Assembly (NCBI RefSeq): GCF_001704415.2
Contig: NC_030822.1
Coordinates: 54,615,345 to 54,679,344, forward strand
DNA from: Capra hircus
Lineage: Eukaryota; Chordata; Mammalia; Artiodactyla; Bovidae
DNA: 64,000 bases
Reading direction: 5' to 3'
Shown here: positions 22,622 through 33,790 of the stretch, piece after piece
Position numbering within the stretch: the first letter of the stretch is position 1
Layout: every line of letters begins with the position of its first letter
Notes under the pieces: model-generated
Told to the model about the DNA's origin: nothing
What the model saw: only the letters and a program-made list of their open reading frames with translations
Database searches by the model: none
Position numbers and translations under genes: made by a program

Positions 22622-22836
22622 GCTATGTGTGCTAAGCCACTTCAGTTGTGTTCGACTCTTTGCGATTGCATGGACTGTAGCCTGCTAGACTTTTCTGTCC
22701 ATGGGATTCTCCAAGCAAGAATGCTGGAGTAGATTGCCATGCCCTTCTCCAGGGGCTCTTCCTAACTCAGGGATTGAACATGGGTCTCCCGCATTGCAGA
22801 CAGATTCTTTACCATCTGAGCCACGAGGGAAGCCCA
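22622..22836 (-). mobile_element. Bov-tA SINE
   Basis: Minus-strand copy from 'gtgtgctaagccacttcagttg' to 'ccatctgagccacgagggaagccc'. Possible 6-bp target repeat ATAGTT on both sides. Confidence 0.88.
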
Positions 22837-22942
22837 TAGTTACGGTTTATTTAATAAGTGAAAGTAATGTAAATGTTTGCTAAACCCTGATGTTTTTTGG
22901 ACATATTTTGAAAACCACTGTCTTTAGATAACTAGTTCCAAG

Positions 22943-23162
22943 CCTGTGTGCATGAGTGTTCAGTTGTGTCTGACTCTGCGACCCCATGGAGTCTATAGCC
23001 TGCCAGGCTCCTTTGTCCATGGAATTTTGCAGGCAAGAATACTGGAGTGGGTTCCCTTTTCCTCCTCCTGGAGATCTTCCCAGCCCAGGGATCAAATCCT
23101 TGTCTCCTCATCTCCTGCATTGGCAGGTGGACTCTTTACCACTGAGCCACCTGGGAAGCCCT
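22943..23162 (-). mobile_element. Bov-tA SINE
   Basis: Minus-strand copy from 'gcatgagtgttcagttgtgtctg' to 'ccactgagccacctgggaagccct'. It is one of four minus-strand SINEs within 2 kb. Confidence 0.88.
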
Positions 23163-23360
23163 AGTCATTGTCTAAATTCAGGGAGGATAGGGTCTTCACT
23201 AAAGTGGCAGAATTTCTTCCCTGAGTTGACTTAGAATGTATTTCTGTTGAGAGAAATTGCATTATTATTATCAGCCAGAACATGGGTTTTTGCTGTACAA
23301 AAATTATTTAAGAATGAGTAAAGTTAATTATTTAAGAATGACTAAAGAGATGAATTCTTT

Positions 23361-24608
23361 CTTTTCTTTCTTTCTTTTTTTAAAATTTTTAAATTTATTT
23401 ATTTATTAATTTTTTTTACTTTACAATACTGTATTGGTTTTGCCATACATTGACATGAATCCACCACGGGTGTACATGAGTTCCCAATCCTGAACCCCCC
23501 TCCCACCTCCCTCCCCATATCATCTCTCTGGGTCATCCCAGTGCACCAGCCCCAAGCATCCTGTATCCTGTACCGAACCTAGACTGGCGTTTTGTTTCTT
23601 ACATGATAGTATACGTGTTTCAATGCCATTCTCCCAAATCATCCCACCCTCTCCCTCTCCCACAGAGTCCAAAAGTCTGTTCTATACATCTGTGTCTCTT
23701 TTGCTGTCTCATACAGGGTTATCATTACCATCTTTCTAAATTCCATGTATATGTGTTAGTATACTGTATTGGTGTTTTTCTTTCTGGCTTACTTCACTCT
23801 GTATAATCGGCTCCAGTTTCATCCATCTCATTAGAACTGATTCAAATGTATTCTTTTTAATGGCTGAGTAGTACTCCATTGTGTATACGTACCACAGCTT
23901 TCTTATCCATTCATCTGCTGATGGACATCTAGGTTGCTTCCATGTCCTGGCTATTATAAACAGTGCTGTGATGAACATTGGGGTACACATGTCTCTTTCA
24001 ATTCTGGTTTCCTCAGTGTGTATGCCCAGCAGTGGGATTGCTGGGTCATAAGGCAGTTCTGTTTCCAGTTTTTTAAGGAATCTCCACACTGTTCTCCATA
24101 GTGGCTGTACTAGTTTGCATTCCCACCAACAGTGTAAGAGGGTTCCCTTTTCTCTACACCCTCTCCAGCATTTATTGCTTGTAGACTTTTGGATTGTAGC
24201 CATTCTGACTGGTGTGTAATGGTACCTCCTGGTGGTCTTGATTTGCATTTCTCTGATAATGAGTGATGTTGAGCATCTTTTCATGTGTTTGTTAGCCATC
24301 TGTATGTCTTCTTTGGAGAAATGTCTGTTTAGTTCTTTGGCCCATTTTTTGATTGGGTCATTTATTTTTCTGGAATTGAGCTGCAGGAGTTGCTTGTATG
24401 TTTTTGAGATTAGTTGTTTGTCAGTTGCTTCATTTGCTATTATTATTTTCTCCCATTCTGAAGGCTGTCTTTTCACCTTGCTTATAGTTTCCTTTGTTTT
24501 GCAGAAGCTTTTAATTTTAATTAGATCCCATTTGTTTATTTTTGCTTTTATTTCCAGTATTCTGGGAGGTGGATCATAGAGGATCCTGCTGTGATTTATG
24601 TCGGAGAG
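23361..24608 (-). mobile_element. Young L1 LINE, 5'-truncated, with perfect target duplication
   Basis: The last ~1.25 kb of a cattle-type L1 in minus orientation: a T-rich tail on the left, the 3' UTR, then the ORF2 C-terminus. A perfect 16-bp repeat AAGAGATGAATTCTTT lies at 23345-23360 and 24609-24624. The reconstructed empty site reads CTTT|AAA on the plus strand, matching the L1 endonuclease preference. Truncation is inside ORF2. Confidence 0.95.
23736..24476 (-). pseudogene. L1 ORF2p C-terminal segment (5'-truncated)
   Basis: A 246-codon open frame with no internal stop. It encodes the end of ORF2p, downstream of the reverse-transcriptase domain, and includes the C-terminal cysteine motif: C-W-R-G-C, then H seven residues on within the LLHC stretch, then C (C-X3-C-X7-H-X4-C, around residues 103-120). 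The endonuclease and reverse-transcriptase domains are lost with the 5' truncation, so no active protein can be made. The uninterrupted frame agrees with recent insertion. Confidence 0.9.
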
Positions 24609-24624
24609 AAGAGATGAATTCTTT

Positions 24625-25140
24625 AAACATGTGCTTCTCTCTCATCCCATAAAATAAGGTTCATTCTTGTAAACCAACATTAAAGGACACTGGCAAAAAT
24701 ACATAGCTGCAGTCAGCAGTACTAGGCATGGATGGGAACCATCCTTTTTTGGGTAGAAAATCGTTTAGATCTGTATCAGGAGTTTGAATATCATATAAGA
24801 CTGTTGCTGAAGTTCTCCATCAGATGGGTCAACCTGAGTTGACAGGAAAAGGAAGTTCCTCGTGTTTAGTATAGGATTTTAATTTATTTGTAGTGTTGAG
24901 GATTTTATCATATGCAGAATGAAAAATTATCCATCATATATATTGAAAGATTGCTGTGTGAGTAAATGAGATCTCAATTGTATATTTATTGAGAAATATG
25001 TTTTAATCATTACAGAGCCCTCTACAAGCCTTGAAATATCCGCATTTTATATTTTAATGCTTCTCTTATTATTGGTAAGATTTTGTACAGTGAATATTAC
25101 TGGTAAATGAATCTTAATTATGTACCCTATCTTGTGAAAG
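24625..25140. other. Unassigned sequence
   Basis: AT-rich; no repeat or gene recognised. Confidence 0.5.
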
Positions 25141-25144
25141 CCAG

Positions 25145-25988
25145 ACTCGATGAAGCACAGGCTGGAATCAAGATTGCAGGGAGAAATATCAGTAACCTCA
25201 GATATGCACATGACACTACCGCATGGCAGAAAGCAAAGAGGAACTAAAGATCCTCTTGATGAAAGTGAAAGAGAAGAGTGAAAAAGCTGGCTTAAAACTC
25301 AACATTCAAAAAAAACCACGAGATCATGGCATCTGGTCCCATCTCTTCATGGCAAATAGATGGGGGAACAATGGAAACAGTGATAGACTTTATTTTCTTG
25401 GGCTCCAAAATCACTGCAGATGCTGACTGCAACCATGAAATTAAAAGACCCTTGCTCCTTGGAAAAAAAGCTCTGACCAACCTAGACAGCATATTAAAAA
25501 GCAGAGACATTACTTTGCTAACGAGGATCTGTCTAGTCAAAGCTGTGGTTTTTCCAGTAGTCATATATGGATGTGAAAGTTGGACCATAGAGAAAACTGA
25601 GTGCTGAAGAATTGATGATTTTGAACTGTGGTGTTGGAGAAGATTCTTGAGACTCCCTTGGCTAGCTAGGAGATCAAACCAGTCAATCCTGAAGGAAATC
25701 AGTCCTGAATATTCATTGGAAAGACTGATGCTGAAGCTGAAACGCCAATACTTTGGCCACCTGATGTGAAGAACTGACTCATTGGAAAAGACCCTGATGC
25801 TGGGAAAGACTGCAGGCAATAGGAGAAGGGGATGACAGGGGATGAGATGGTTGGATGGCATCACCAACTGGATGGACATGAGTTTGAGCAAGCTCCGGGA
25901 GTTGGTGAAGGACAGGGAAGCCTGCGTGCTGTGTCCATGGGCTCGCAAAGAGTCAGATGTGACCGAGCAACTGAACTGAACTGAATTG
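25145..25988 (+). mobile_element. BovB LINE 3' fragment
   Basis: Plus-strand BovB from the region just before the reverse-transcriptase active site to the 3' end 'gcaactgaactgaactgaattg'. The active-site codons read YAHD (from 25204) instead of YADD, so a catalytic aspartate is lost, and the frame is also shifted. It faces the minus-strand BovB at 26722. Confidence 0.9.
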
Positions 25989-26009
25989 ATGGTTTAAAAA
26001 AAATGTGGA

Positions 26010-26400
26010 TCATAGCCCCAAAGTTGAAACAGCCAACAGATAAATAAATTTTGGTATATTCATAGTGAATAATTTTTTAATGATTTTAGTAAAGTAAATT
26101 AAAAGAAAACTTGAATCTCAAAAACTTTATGTTGAATAAAAGAACATAGACACAAAAAAACTGCATGCTCTATGATTCCATTTATTTCTGTAATAGAACA
26201 GGTAAAACTAAGTGATGGTCACAGAAATCGGAATAGTGGTTGTCTCTGGGTAGATGCATGGAATTGAGTAGAAGAGTAGGAGAGAACTTTATAGAGGAAA
26301 TACCCTAGATCTTGATTGGAGTGATGGTTACATGGGTGCATACATTTGTCAAAAGTCATCAAAAGGCATACTGATGTGTGTGTTTTATTGTGTGTAATTA
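26010..26400 (+). mobile_element. L1M-type LINE 3' end
   Basis: Sense L1 3' UTR features: 'catagccccaaagttgaaacagcc', 'gcatgctctatgattccatttat', 'gtggttgtctctgggtag', 'gatggttacatgggtgcatacattt'. Old and diverged. Confidence 0.7.
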
Positions 26401-26406
26401 TCCCTC

Positions 26407-26622
26407 CTGCCACCCCCAGTGGCTCAGTGGTAAAGAATCCACCTGTGATGCAGGAGACACAGGAGACACGGTTTTGATCCCTGGACCAGAAAGGTCCCCT
26501 GGAAGAGGAAATGGGAATCCATGCCAGTATTTGTGCCAGGAAAATCCCATGAACAGAGAAGCCCGGCAAACTACAGTCTGTGGGGTCACAAAGAGTCGGA
26601 CACGACTGAGCGTATCTACCTC
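26407..26622 (+). mobile_element. Bov-tA SINE
   Basis: Sense copy: 'ccccagtggctcagtggtaaag' to 'gtcggacacgactgagcgtat'. It contains a short internal repeat 'aggagacac' (twice). Confidence 0.88.
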
Positions 26623-27175
26623 AATAAAAACCATTTGTCAGAAATGCTTCTAATGTGAATAACAGTGGTAGTGATAGTGACGGCAGTAGTAGCTGAAATG
26701 ACTAGTAATTGTGCTGCTCTTCCGTTCAGTTCAGTTCAGCCGCTCAGTTGTGTCCGACTCTTTGTGACCCCATGAATCGCAGCACGCCAGGCCTCCCTGT
26801 CCATCACCATCTCCTGGAGTTCACTCAGACTCAGGTCCATCGAGTCAGTGATGCCATCCAGCCATCTCATCCTCTGTCGTTCCCTTCTCCTCCTGCCCCC
26901 AGTCCCTCCCAGCATCAGAGTCTTTTCCAATGGGTTAACTCTTCGCATGAGGTGGCCAAAGTACTGGAGCTTCAGCTTTAGCATCATTCCTTCCAAAGAA
27001 ACCCCAGGGCTGATCTCCTTCAGAATGGACTGATTGGATCTCCTTGCAGTCCAAGGGACTCTCAAGAGTCTTCTCCAACATCACAGTTCAAAAGCATCAA
27101 TTCTTCGGCACTCAGGTTTCTTCACAGTCCAACTCTCACATCCATACATGACTACTGGAAAAACCATAGCCTTGA

Positions 27176-27703
27176 CTAGACGGACCTTAGCAAGGTAATG
27201 TCTCTGCTTTTGAATATGCTATCTAGGTTGGTCATAACTTTTCTTCCAAGGAGTAAGCGTCTTTTAATTTCATGGCTGCAGTCACCATCTGCAGTGGTTT
27301 TGGAGCCCAAAAAAGTAAAGTCTGACAATGTTTCTACTGTTTCCCCGTCTATTTTCCATGAAGTGATGGGCGCAGATGCCATGATCTTCGTTTTCTGAAT
27401 GTTGAGCTTTAAGCCAACTTTTTCACTCTCCACTTTCACTTTCATCAAGAGGCTTTTTAGCTCTTCTTCACTTTCTGCCATAAGGGTGGTATCATCTGCA
27501 TATCTGAAGTTATTGATATTTCTCCCAGCAATCTTGATTCCAGCTTGTGTTTCTTCCAGTCCAGCATTTCTCATGATGTACTCTGCATCTAAGTTAAATA
27601 AGCAGGGTGACAATATACAGCCTTGACGTACTCCTTTTCCTATTTGGAACCAGTCTGTTGTTCCATGTCCAGTTCTAACTGTTGCTTCCTGACCTGCATA
27701 CAG
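27176..27703 (-). pseudogene. BovB reverse-transcriptase fragment
   Basis: On the minus strand the frame includes the RQGC(I)LSPCLFNL block and the catalytic YADD (codons at 27491-27502), followed by the thumb-like LNIQKTKIMA stretch. It ends at a frame break near 27180. BovB belongs to the RTE clade, whose single ORF carries endonuclease plus reverse transcriptase; the endonuclease and N-terminal RT are absent here. The frame's upstream extension is translated from the L1 patch and is meaningless. Confidence 0.85.
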
Positions 27704-27774
27704 TTCTACGTAGTGCAATAAGGCAAGAAAAAGAAATAAAGGACATATTGGGCACGAAGGAAGGAAATAAAATC
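27704..27774 (+). mobile_element. 71-bp L1 ORF2 patch inside BovB
   Basis: It matches the L1 segment at 29887-29957 in the same plus orientation, with about five substitutions and one indel by eye. It lies in opposite sense to the BovB around it. The junctions show only 1-3 bp of possible microhomology (TTT on the right). Confidence 0.85.
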
Positions 27775-27857
27775 TTTCTCAAGAGGCAGGTCAGGTGGTC
27801 TGGTATTCCCATCTCTTTCAGAATTTTCCACAGTTTATTGTGATCCCTGCTCTTAGT

Positions 27858-28010
27858 ACCAGACAACAACTCAGTAAGGTATGTTTTATTAGCTCCATTT
27901 TGCATATAAGGAAACAGTCTTAGCAAATTTAAGTAACTTGTCTAAGGTTACAGAGCCAGTAGTACATGATTTAATCTAAAGATCTGTTTAACTCATGAGC
28001 TTAATAGTGA
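27858..28010 (-). repeat. MIR SINE remnant
   Basis: Antisense MIR: 'ccattttgcatataaggaaacag', 'aagtaacttgtctaaggttacagagccagtagt'. Confidence 0.7.
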
Positions 28011-29740
28011 TACTTTCCTAATATGTATATTTGATATTTTCTTTAAAAAAAAAGAACATACTGAGTATAATTTAAGTTTATTTGATAACTTAGGTTCATC
28101 ACTATGAACATGATATTTTGTGCTAAAAGTGTATAGGGCTCTTTCCCACTAATTGAATGAACTAAACGTTTTGTTGAATTCTGTTTTGTAATACTTCTGC
28201 TGTCTCGTTCCTCACTCTAACAGATATTTTTCTCTCCTGGTTCCCTTTTCTTCTTTTCCTCTTTTAATATGCTGTGGGGTGGAAATGAAATATAATAATA
28301 ATTTTTATGTAAAATATAATGCATGAGTTTAGTTACGTGAACTTTCTGAGTTTTTTTGATTGCTCAAAGCCATTCCCTGCTCCCTTCCCTTTTTTGAGTT
28401 TACCTTTTGGCTTTTGTTTGTGTTCCAGTTAGAAGTAAAATGAAACCTGGGGAGTAGATACAGCTTTTTCTTTTTGGTGACTAGGAACTAGTAAAGCTTT
28501 AGGCCCATTGTTTATTTAGCGTATTACTGTGGGTCAGTGGGGTTCTAGGCCTAGAAGAACTCAAACTAAGAGTAAGCACTTAAGCAGTTATTGGCACTGG
28601 GGTGGGAATTTATAACTTCTCTCCTACTTGGAATGATAGATGCTTATTGCTTTCAGTCATATTGACATATACAGGGTGAGTACTTTTATATAATGCAACA
28701 TTTCTAAGTTAGTGGCTTGAAAATACAGTCTTTGAAAAATGCTTTACTTTGTGCCTTAGTCTGACTTCCAGAATAAACAATGACTGTAAGAAGTTTTGTA
28801 ACGTGGACCTGACTTTGTGTACATTTAATTTTTATTTTATAGCTTGTCTGTACAAAGCGTAAGGGATACACACACACACACACTCCCTGAGTAGAGGCCA
28901 GTCTGCTCATTTTGAGCCATCCCCACCTCACTTTATGATAGCCAGGAGAGAGAGAATATTTTAAATGCTTCAGACTATTAATAGAATATTAGTCAATGGA
29001 AAGATTCCTAAGGAATCTACAAAAAGTAGACAAGTAATTTTTTTTATTATTTTTGCTCTGTCTTAAGACTTTAGTTGTTATAACTTGAAAGGGGCTTTTT
29101 CTCCTTTTCAACTAGCCTCCTGTTACCAAATGTGAAAAAGAAACCCATTTCTACTATTTGGATGAGATATTTGAGAAGTGGAAAACGAACTCTGTTTCTC
29201 TATAGGTTGTAAATATCTAGCATACTTGAATGGTGATGTAGTGTATGATAATTCTTACTGAAGAGGTTGAAACATTTGACCTTTTCTTTTTCAAAACTAT
29301 ATAATGGTGCCGTAAAATAGTGACTTAAATCAGCAGCTTTATTTATTTCTGGCTCTTACAAAGGCACAGTAGGAGTATAAGCAGTGCGTGGCGTAGTTTC
29401 TGCCATTACTATATTTAATAATCTAATTTTTCAAGTTACCAGTTTAAAACAGAAAGTTATTATCTTATCTTTATGACAAGGCTATGCTGGTAGGAAATGC
29501 CTGATAGGAAACAGCATGGTTGAATTTAATTAGCATTGGTAAAGAGTCAAGAGTAGATAATTTACCATAGAGTGGATTGCTTAGACAGTACGTGGTTTGC
29601 CTTGTGAAGTTAATAGGGTGCTATTTGGCTCTATACACATAAGAGAGGGAGAGAGAGAAATAAGTAGCTGCCTTTCCCTTGATGAGTTGCAGGCTCTTTT
29701 ATATATATAACAATCTTAGAAGGATCCAGCCTTTTTGAGC
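28011..29740. other. Unassigned 1.7 kb
   Basis: No repeat or gene recognised apart from an (AC)8 run at 28868-28883 and a short GA-rich patch at 29643-29658. Confidence 0.5.
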
Positions 29741-29744
29741 ACAG

Positions 29745-31395
29745 CTTTCTCAACTTGATAGAAAACTTTTACAAAAAACTACATCTACCATTGTATTTAA
29801 CAGTGAAAATGGAGTGCTTTTCTCCTAAGACTGGGAATAAGTCAAGGATGTCTGTTCTCATTACTCTTATTCAGCATATTGCTGGAAGTTCTACCTAGTG
29901 CAGTAGGGCAAGAAAAAGAAATAAAGAACATATTGGGCACAAAGGAAGAAATAAAATCTTTGTATCTACCGATGTCATGATTGGCTATGTGGAAAACAAT
30001 CTACTGATAGACTCCTAGAAATAATATGTGTGGTAGCAGGGTCACAAGATATAAGTTAAACACACAAAAATCAGTTGCACTTCTCTATACTAATAGAGAA
30101 CGTGTTTAGTTTACTAAAAGACTAAGTAAATACAATATCATTTACAGTTTCTCAAATTAAAAATAATGCTTAACTGTATATCTAATAAAGTTTCTATGCT
30201 GAAAACTACAAAATCTGATGAGACATCAAAGTTCTATATAAATGAAGAGACATACTGTGTTTATGGATTGGAAAGCTCAGCACAATAAAGATGTCAGTTC
30301 TTCTCAAATTGACATACAAGTTTACTACAATTCCTATAAAACTTTGGCAAGATTTTTTTTTTGTAGATATAGACAAGATTATTATAAAATATCTGTGGAA
30401 AGACAGAAGAACTGGATTAGCTATATATGAAGAAAAACTAGGAAGAATCAGTGTCTGACTTCAGGACTTCTTACCTAGTAATTAAGTCTGTGTGATATTG
30501 GAGGAGGGACAGACATAGATCAGAGGAAAGAGGAGAGAGCAAGGAATTATAGAATAGGGACCTATACCTCTATCTTCAGTGGGTTGCTTTTTTAAATTGA
30601 GGTATAACTCACAAACCAGAAAAATCTTCCCTTTTAAAGTGTACAGTTCAGTGATTTTTAGTATATTCACTGAGTTGTACACCACTCACCACTATCTAAT
30701 TCTAGAACTATCTAATTCTAGAACATTTTTATCACCTAAGAAAGAAACACTGTACCTGTTACCCATTGCCCAACTGATTTTTGACAAATATACAGAAGCA
30801 GTTCAATAGAGGAAAGAAAGCATTTTCAGTAATGATGCTGAACCAATTGGACATCATAAGCAAAAAAAGGAACTTTGCCTTAAACTTCATATATTATGTA
30901 AAAATTAGCTCAAAATGGATCATAGATTTAAATGTAAGGATAATACTAAAAAACTTAGGGAAAGAACAGAGAAAACTTTGGAATCTAGAGCTAGGCAATG
31001 ACTTCTCAGACTTCTCAGATATCAAAAGAATTCATGAAAAGAAAATTTGACAAATTGGATTTCATGAAAACCAAAAAACTTTTGCTCTGCTAAAGACTGT
31101 CCAAAAAAAAAAAAAAAAAAGACTGGGAAGAAAGAAAAAAAAAGAAAGCAAAGAAACTACAGACTGGGAGAAAATGTTTGTGAACCACATATCCAACAAA
31201 GACTAGTGTCTACAATATATAAAGAACTCTACAACTCAGTAGTAAAAAGCAATCCAATTAGTAAATGACAAAAGACATGAAGAGACATTTGACTGACAAG
31301 GATATGCAGATGGCGCATAAGTACTGGAAGAGATGTTCAGCATTATTAGTCATTCAGGATTTGCAAAGTAGAGCCTCAGTGAGATATGCTAAAAA
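29745..31395 (+). mobile_element. Old L1 LINE, ORF2 segment
   Basis: Sense L1 ORF2 with remnants of the RT 3' half ('ggaataagtcaaggatgtctg', 'aattcctataaaactttggcaag', 'aactgatttttgacaaatat', 'gacttctcagatatcaaaag'). It is interrupted at about 30580-30775 by a second L1 piece in the opposite orientation. Internal A-runs and a partly repeated 'agactgggaga' stretch lie at 31098-31175. Many stops; dead. Confidence 0.88.
30580..30775 (-). mobile_element. L1M 3'-end fragment nested in the older L1
   Basis: Antisense L1M 3' UTR: 'aaattgaggtataactcacaaacc', 'aaagtgtacagttcagtgatttttagtatattcac'. The host L1 resumes immediately after it. A 16-bp unit is tandemly doubled at about 30693-30724. Confidence 0.75.
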
Positions 31396-31659
31396 AAGAG
31401 TTCATTTAAAAAGAAGAAAAAAGTAATCCATGAACATTATTTAATTTGGTACATGCAAAAAGGAAGGCTAAAGAAGAAAGCAAAAAACACAAGTGATATT
31501 GTTCCCTGTATATAACTTCCCCTAACATTTTGTTGTATTTTATACCCTTTTCTTTTTTTATTCTGTGCATTTTAATTTTACATAGTTAACTGAATATAGG
31601 GGCTGTGTCCTGCTCTTTTCAACCAATGTGAATTTTTTTTTTGTATCACTGAAAATTAT

Positions 31660-32230
31660 CTATGAATATAATTTTAAATAGCTTTAACACTCATTATATG
31701 GATGTACTACAATGTACTTGACCATTCCTCTCTTATATATTTAAAATATTTTGCCAAATTAAACAGTATTGTCTAGAAATGCACATTTGAGTAATTAAAC
31801 TGTTAGGAGACAAGGAGCAGATACAAAGTACCCACTACTGTGACAGTGATCCTCAGGAGTAGTGGTCAGAGTAGTGGGCACTTTGGAGGACAGAGAAGGG
31901 TTATGATTGGGCCGGCTGGCAGCCTTCTGTTTCTTGACCCAGGTGTCAGTTACAAGAACGGTCACCCTATTAGCTCATTAAGCTTTTACTTTTTCCTTTC
32001 TGTATCCATGTTTTGCTTTATAATAAATCTGTCTTTTTATGAAGCCCCCACATATTTTCATTCTGTTGCTATTATAAATAATCCTATGATGAACTTTTTT
32101 TTGCCTGAAGCACTGTCAGGATTTCTGATTCCTTCCTTAAACTCTTTCATGTGAAATTACTGGGTCATCAGGTGTGTGCCTCTTAAGAGACCTTTGAAAA
32201 CTACACATTACCAAATGCAGAATACTTCAC
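31660..32230 (-). mobile_element. L1-type remnant split by an L1M 3' end
   Basis: The outer parts (31660-31810 and about 32050-32230) resemble antisense L1 3' UTR ('tatggatgtactacaatg', 'ctattataaataatcctatgatgaac', 'ttactgggtcatcagg'). Between them, about 31830-32050 reads as a sense L1M 3' end ('tgacccaggtgtcagttacaagaac'). Boundaries are approximate. Confidence 0.5.
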
Positions 32231-32429
32231 AGAAATATTGTTTCAGTGTATGTCCCCTCATATTCCATCTTCTTCGTAGAGTTCCTTAATGTTCTCTTCT
32301 TCGTCTCCTGTCTCTATATTCTTTCCAGGCTAACCGGCAATAGGTCCATGTCTTCAAGAGCAACTTACTCCCAAATGACTGCTAAATCCTGTATGTCTTC
32401 TGAGTTTTAAGGCCCAGTTTCTACCTGTA

Positions 32430-33350
32430 TCCTGGACATCTTGACTTTATGCTACATAGATATCACAGACTTAATTCAGTTATCTAAAGCGGAACTCATT
32501 ATTTATCTAACTAAGACAACTTCTTCATCAAAAGTATAAGCCAGAAATCTGAGAGTTAGCCTAGATTATTTCTGAAGCCTTGCCTGGCCGCTTCTTGCAA
32601 GTCACTAAATTTTAAGATTCTGTTTCTAAATTAGATCTCTAATGTGTTACCTGTTCTTCATCCTCCTTACTGCCTTAATATGTGCACTCAATTTTTGTAC
32701 CAATGCAGTAGAGTTTTAACTGATTTGCTTGTTTCTGGCGTTTAATCCCCCAGTTCCATCCGCTACACTAAAACTAGTGTGATCTTTTTAAAGCCTGTGT
32801 CTCAGCATGTTACTCACCTTCACTGTCTTCTATTTCCAGTAAAACAAAGCCCATTTTCCTTAGCATTCCATCAGTGAGCTTGGTCTTGATTGCCATGGCC
32901 CTTGCCTCTTTTCCATTTTCTTTGCTAGTGGTGCCTGATATGGCTCCCAGTCATGCTGAGCTGATGGTATAGAGGTGAAGAATCTGCCTGCCCATGCAGG
33001 AGATGCAGGAGAGGCAAGTTCTGTCCCTGAGCTGGGGAGATCCCCTTGAGTATGGCAACCCACCCCAGTATTCTTGCCTGAAAAATTCCAAGGACAGAGG
33101 AGCCTGGAGGGGCTGCAGTCCATGGGGTCACAAAGAATGGGACGCACCTGAGGACCCACAGACACACACGTGCTGAGCTGCTTCCCTCACGTTATGTATC
33201 AGTTTTCTGGCCTTTATGCCTTTGCCCATTGTGGTGTTATTTTCTGACACGTCCCCTCTCTCCTCTATCTGCTGGCTGGACTTCTTTCATGGTCCAAGAT
33301 TCAGGCAGCATTAGGACTCCCTGTGGGCCTCTCTCTTGCTCTCTATAGGA
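32430..33350 (+). repeat. L2 LINE remnant, interrupted by a SINE
   Basis: Sense L2 pattern: 'tgttacctgttcttcatcctcc', 'actagtgtgatctttttaaagcc', 'agcccattttccttagcattccatcag', then after the SINE 'tctggcctttatgcctttgcccattg'. The SINE insertion at 32964-33170 splits it. Confidence 0.6.
32964..33170 (+). mobile_element. Bov-tA SINE with target-site duplication
   Basis: Sense SINE with a perfect 10-bp repeat TGCTGAGCTG on each side (32954-32963 and 33171-33180). The 3' tail ends 'gacccacagacacacacg'. Confidence 0.92.
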
Positions 33351-33654
33351 AGAGTTAAGGGCTTCCTCATTTGTGTTCCCATTGTGCCGCATGTCCATTT
33401 CTGTTTGCCACTTCCTACCCTGGCATCTTTTTTTAACAGGTTAATCTTTCCTGGACCATTATGCTAGGTTGCAACATACACTTCCTTACCGCCTAAAGCA
33501 GGCATATGCTTTTTGTTTCCTTAGAAAGAGAATAGTGTAACATACAGATATTGAATAAATATTTCTTCACTAGATAAAGGAATGAATGAATGAGTGAATG
33601 AAAGGTTTCATGAATGAAAGATTTCATGTTGATAAACGAAAAATAGTTTAAGGA

Positions 33655-33790
33655 AAATTACAGAATTTAGAGTCATAGCCCTTGACTTTGAGTCCTACCG
33701 TTAATTTCTCAGTGTCTTCATAATTTTAGGGAAGTCATTTCCTTTCTTTGGGTTTCAGTTCTTTAATATTTGTGCTTTCTAAACAATAAA
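33655..33790 (+). repeat. MIR SINE remnant
   Basis: Sense MIR core 'tagagtcatagcccttgactttgagtcc' and 'gggaagtcatttcctttctttgggtttcagttc'. A (GAAT)n patch at 33582-33600 belongs to the sequence just before it. Confidence 0.65.

Larger units (their letters stand above)
26722..27846 (-). mobile_element. BovB LINE fragment with an internal L1-derived patch
   Basis: Minus-strand BovB flanked by the 8-bp repeat CTGCTCTT (26714-26721 and 27847-27854). The sequence is normal BovB except for 27704-27774, where 71 bp of L1 ORF2 sequence interrupts it. BovB resumes at 27775 in the correct register ('ttctcaagaggcaggtcagg'). Confidence 0.9.

Noticed and set aside
20412..23162. Regularly spaced similar blocks that could suggest an array
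   Set aside because: These are independent Bov-tA and Bov-A2 insertions with different ends and divergence, not a CRISPR-like or satellite array.
28011..29740. Possible host exon or promoter in the repeat-poor stretch
   Set aside because: No CpG cluster, no long frame and no paired splice signals were found.
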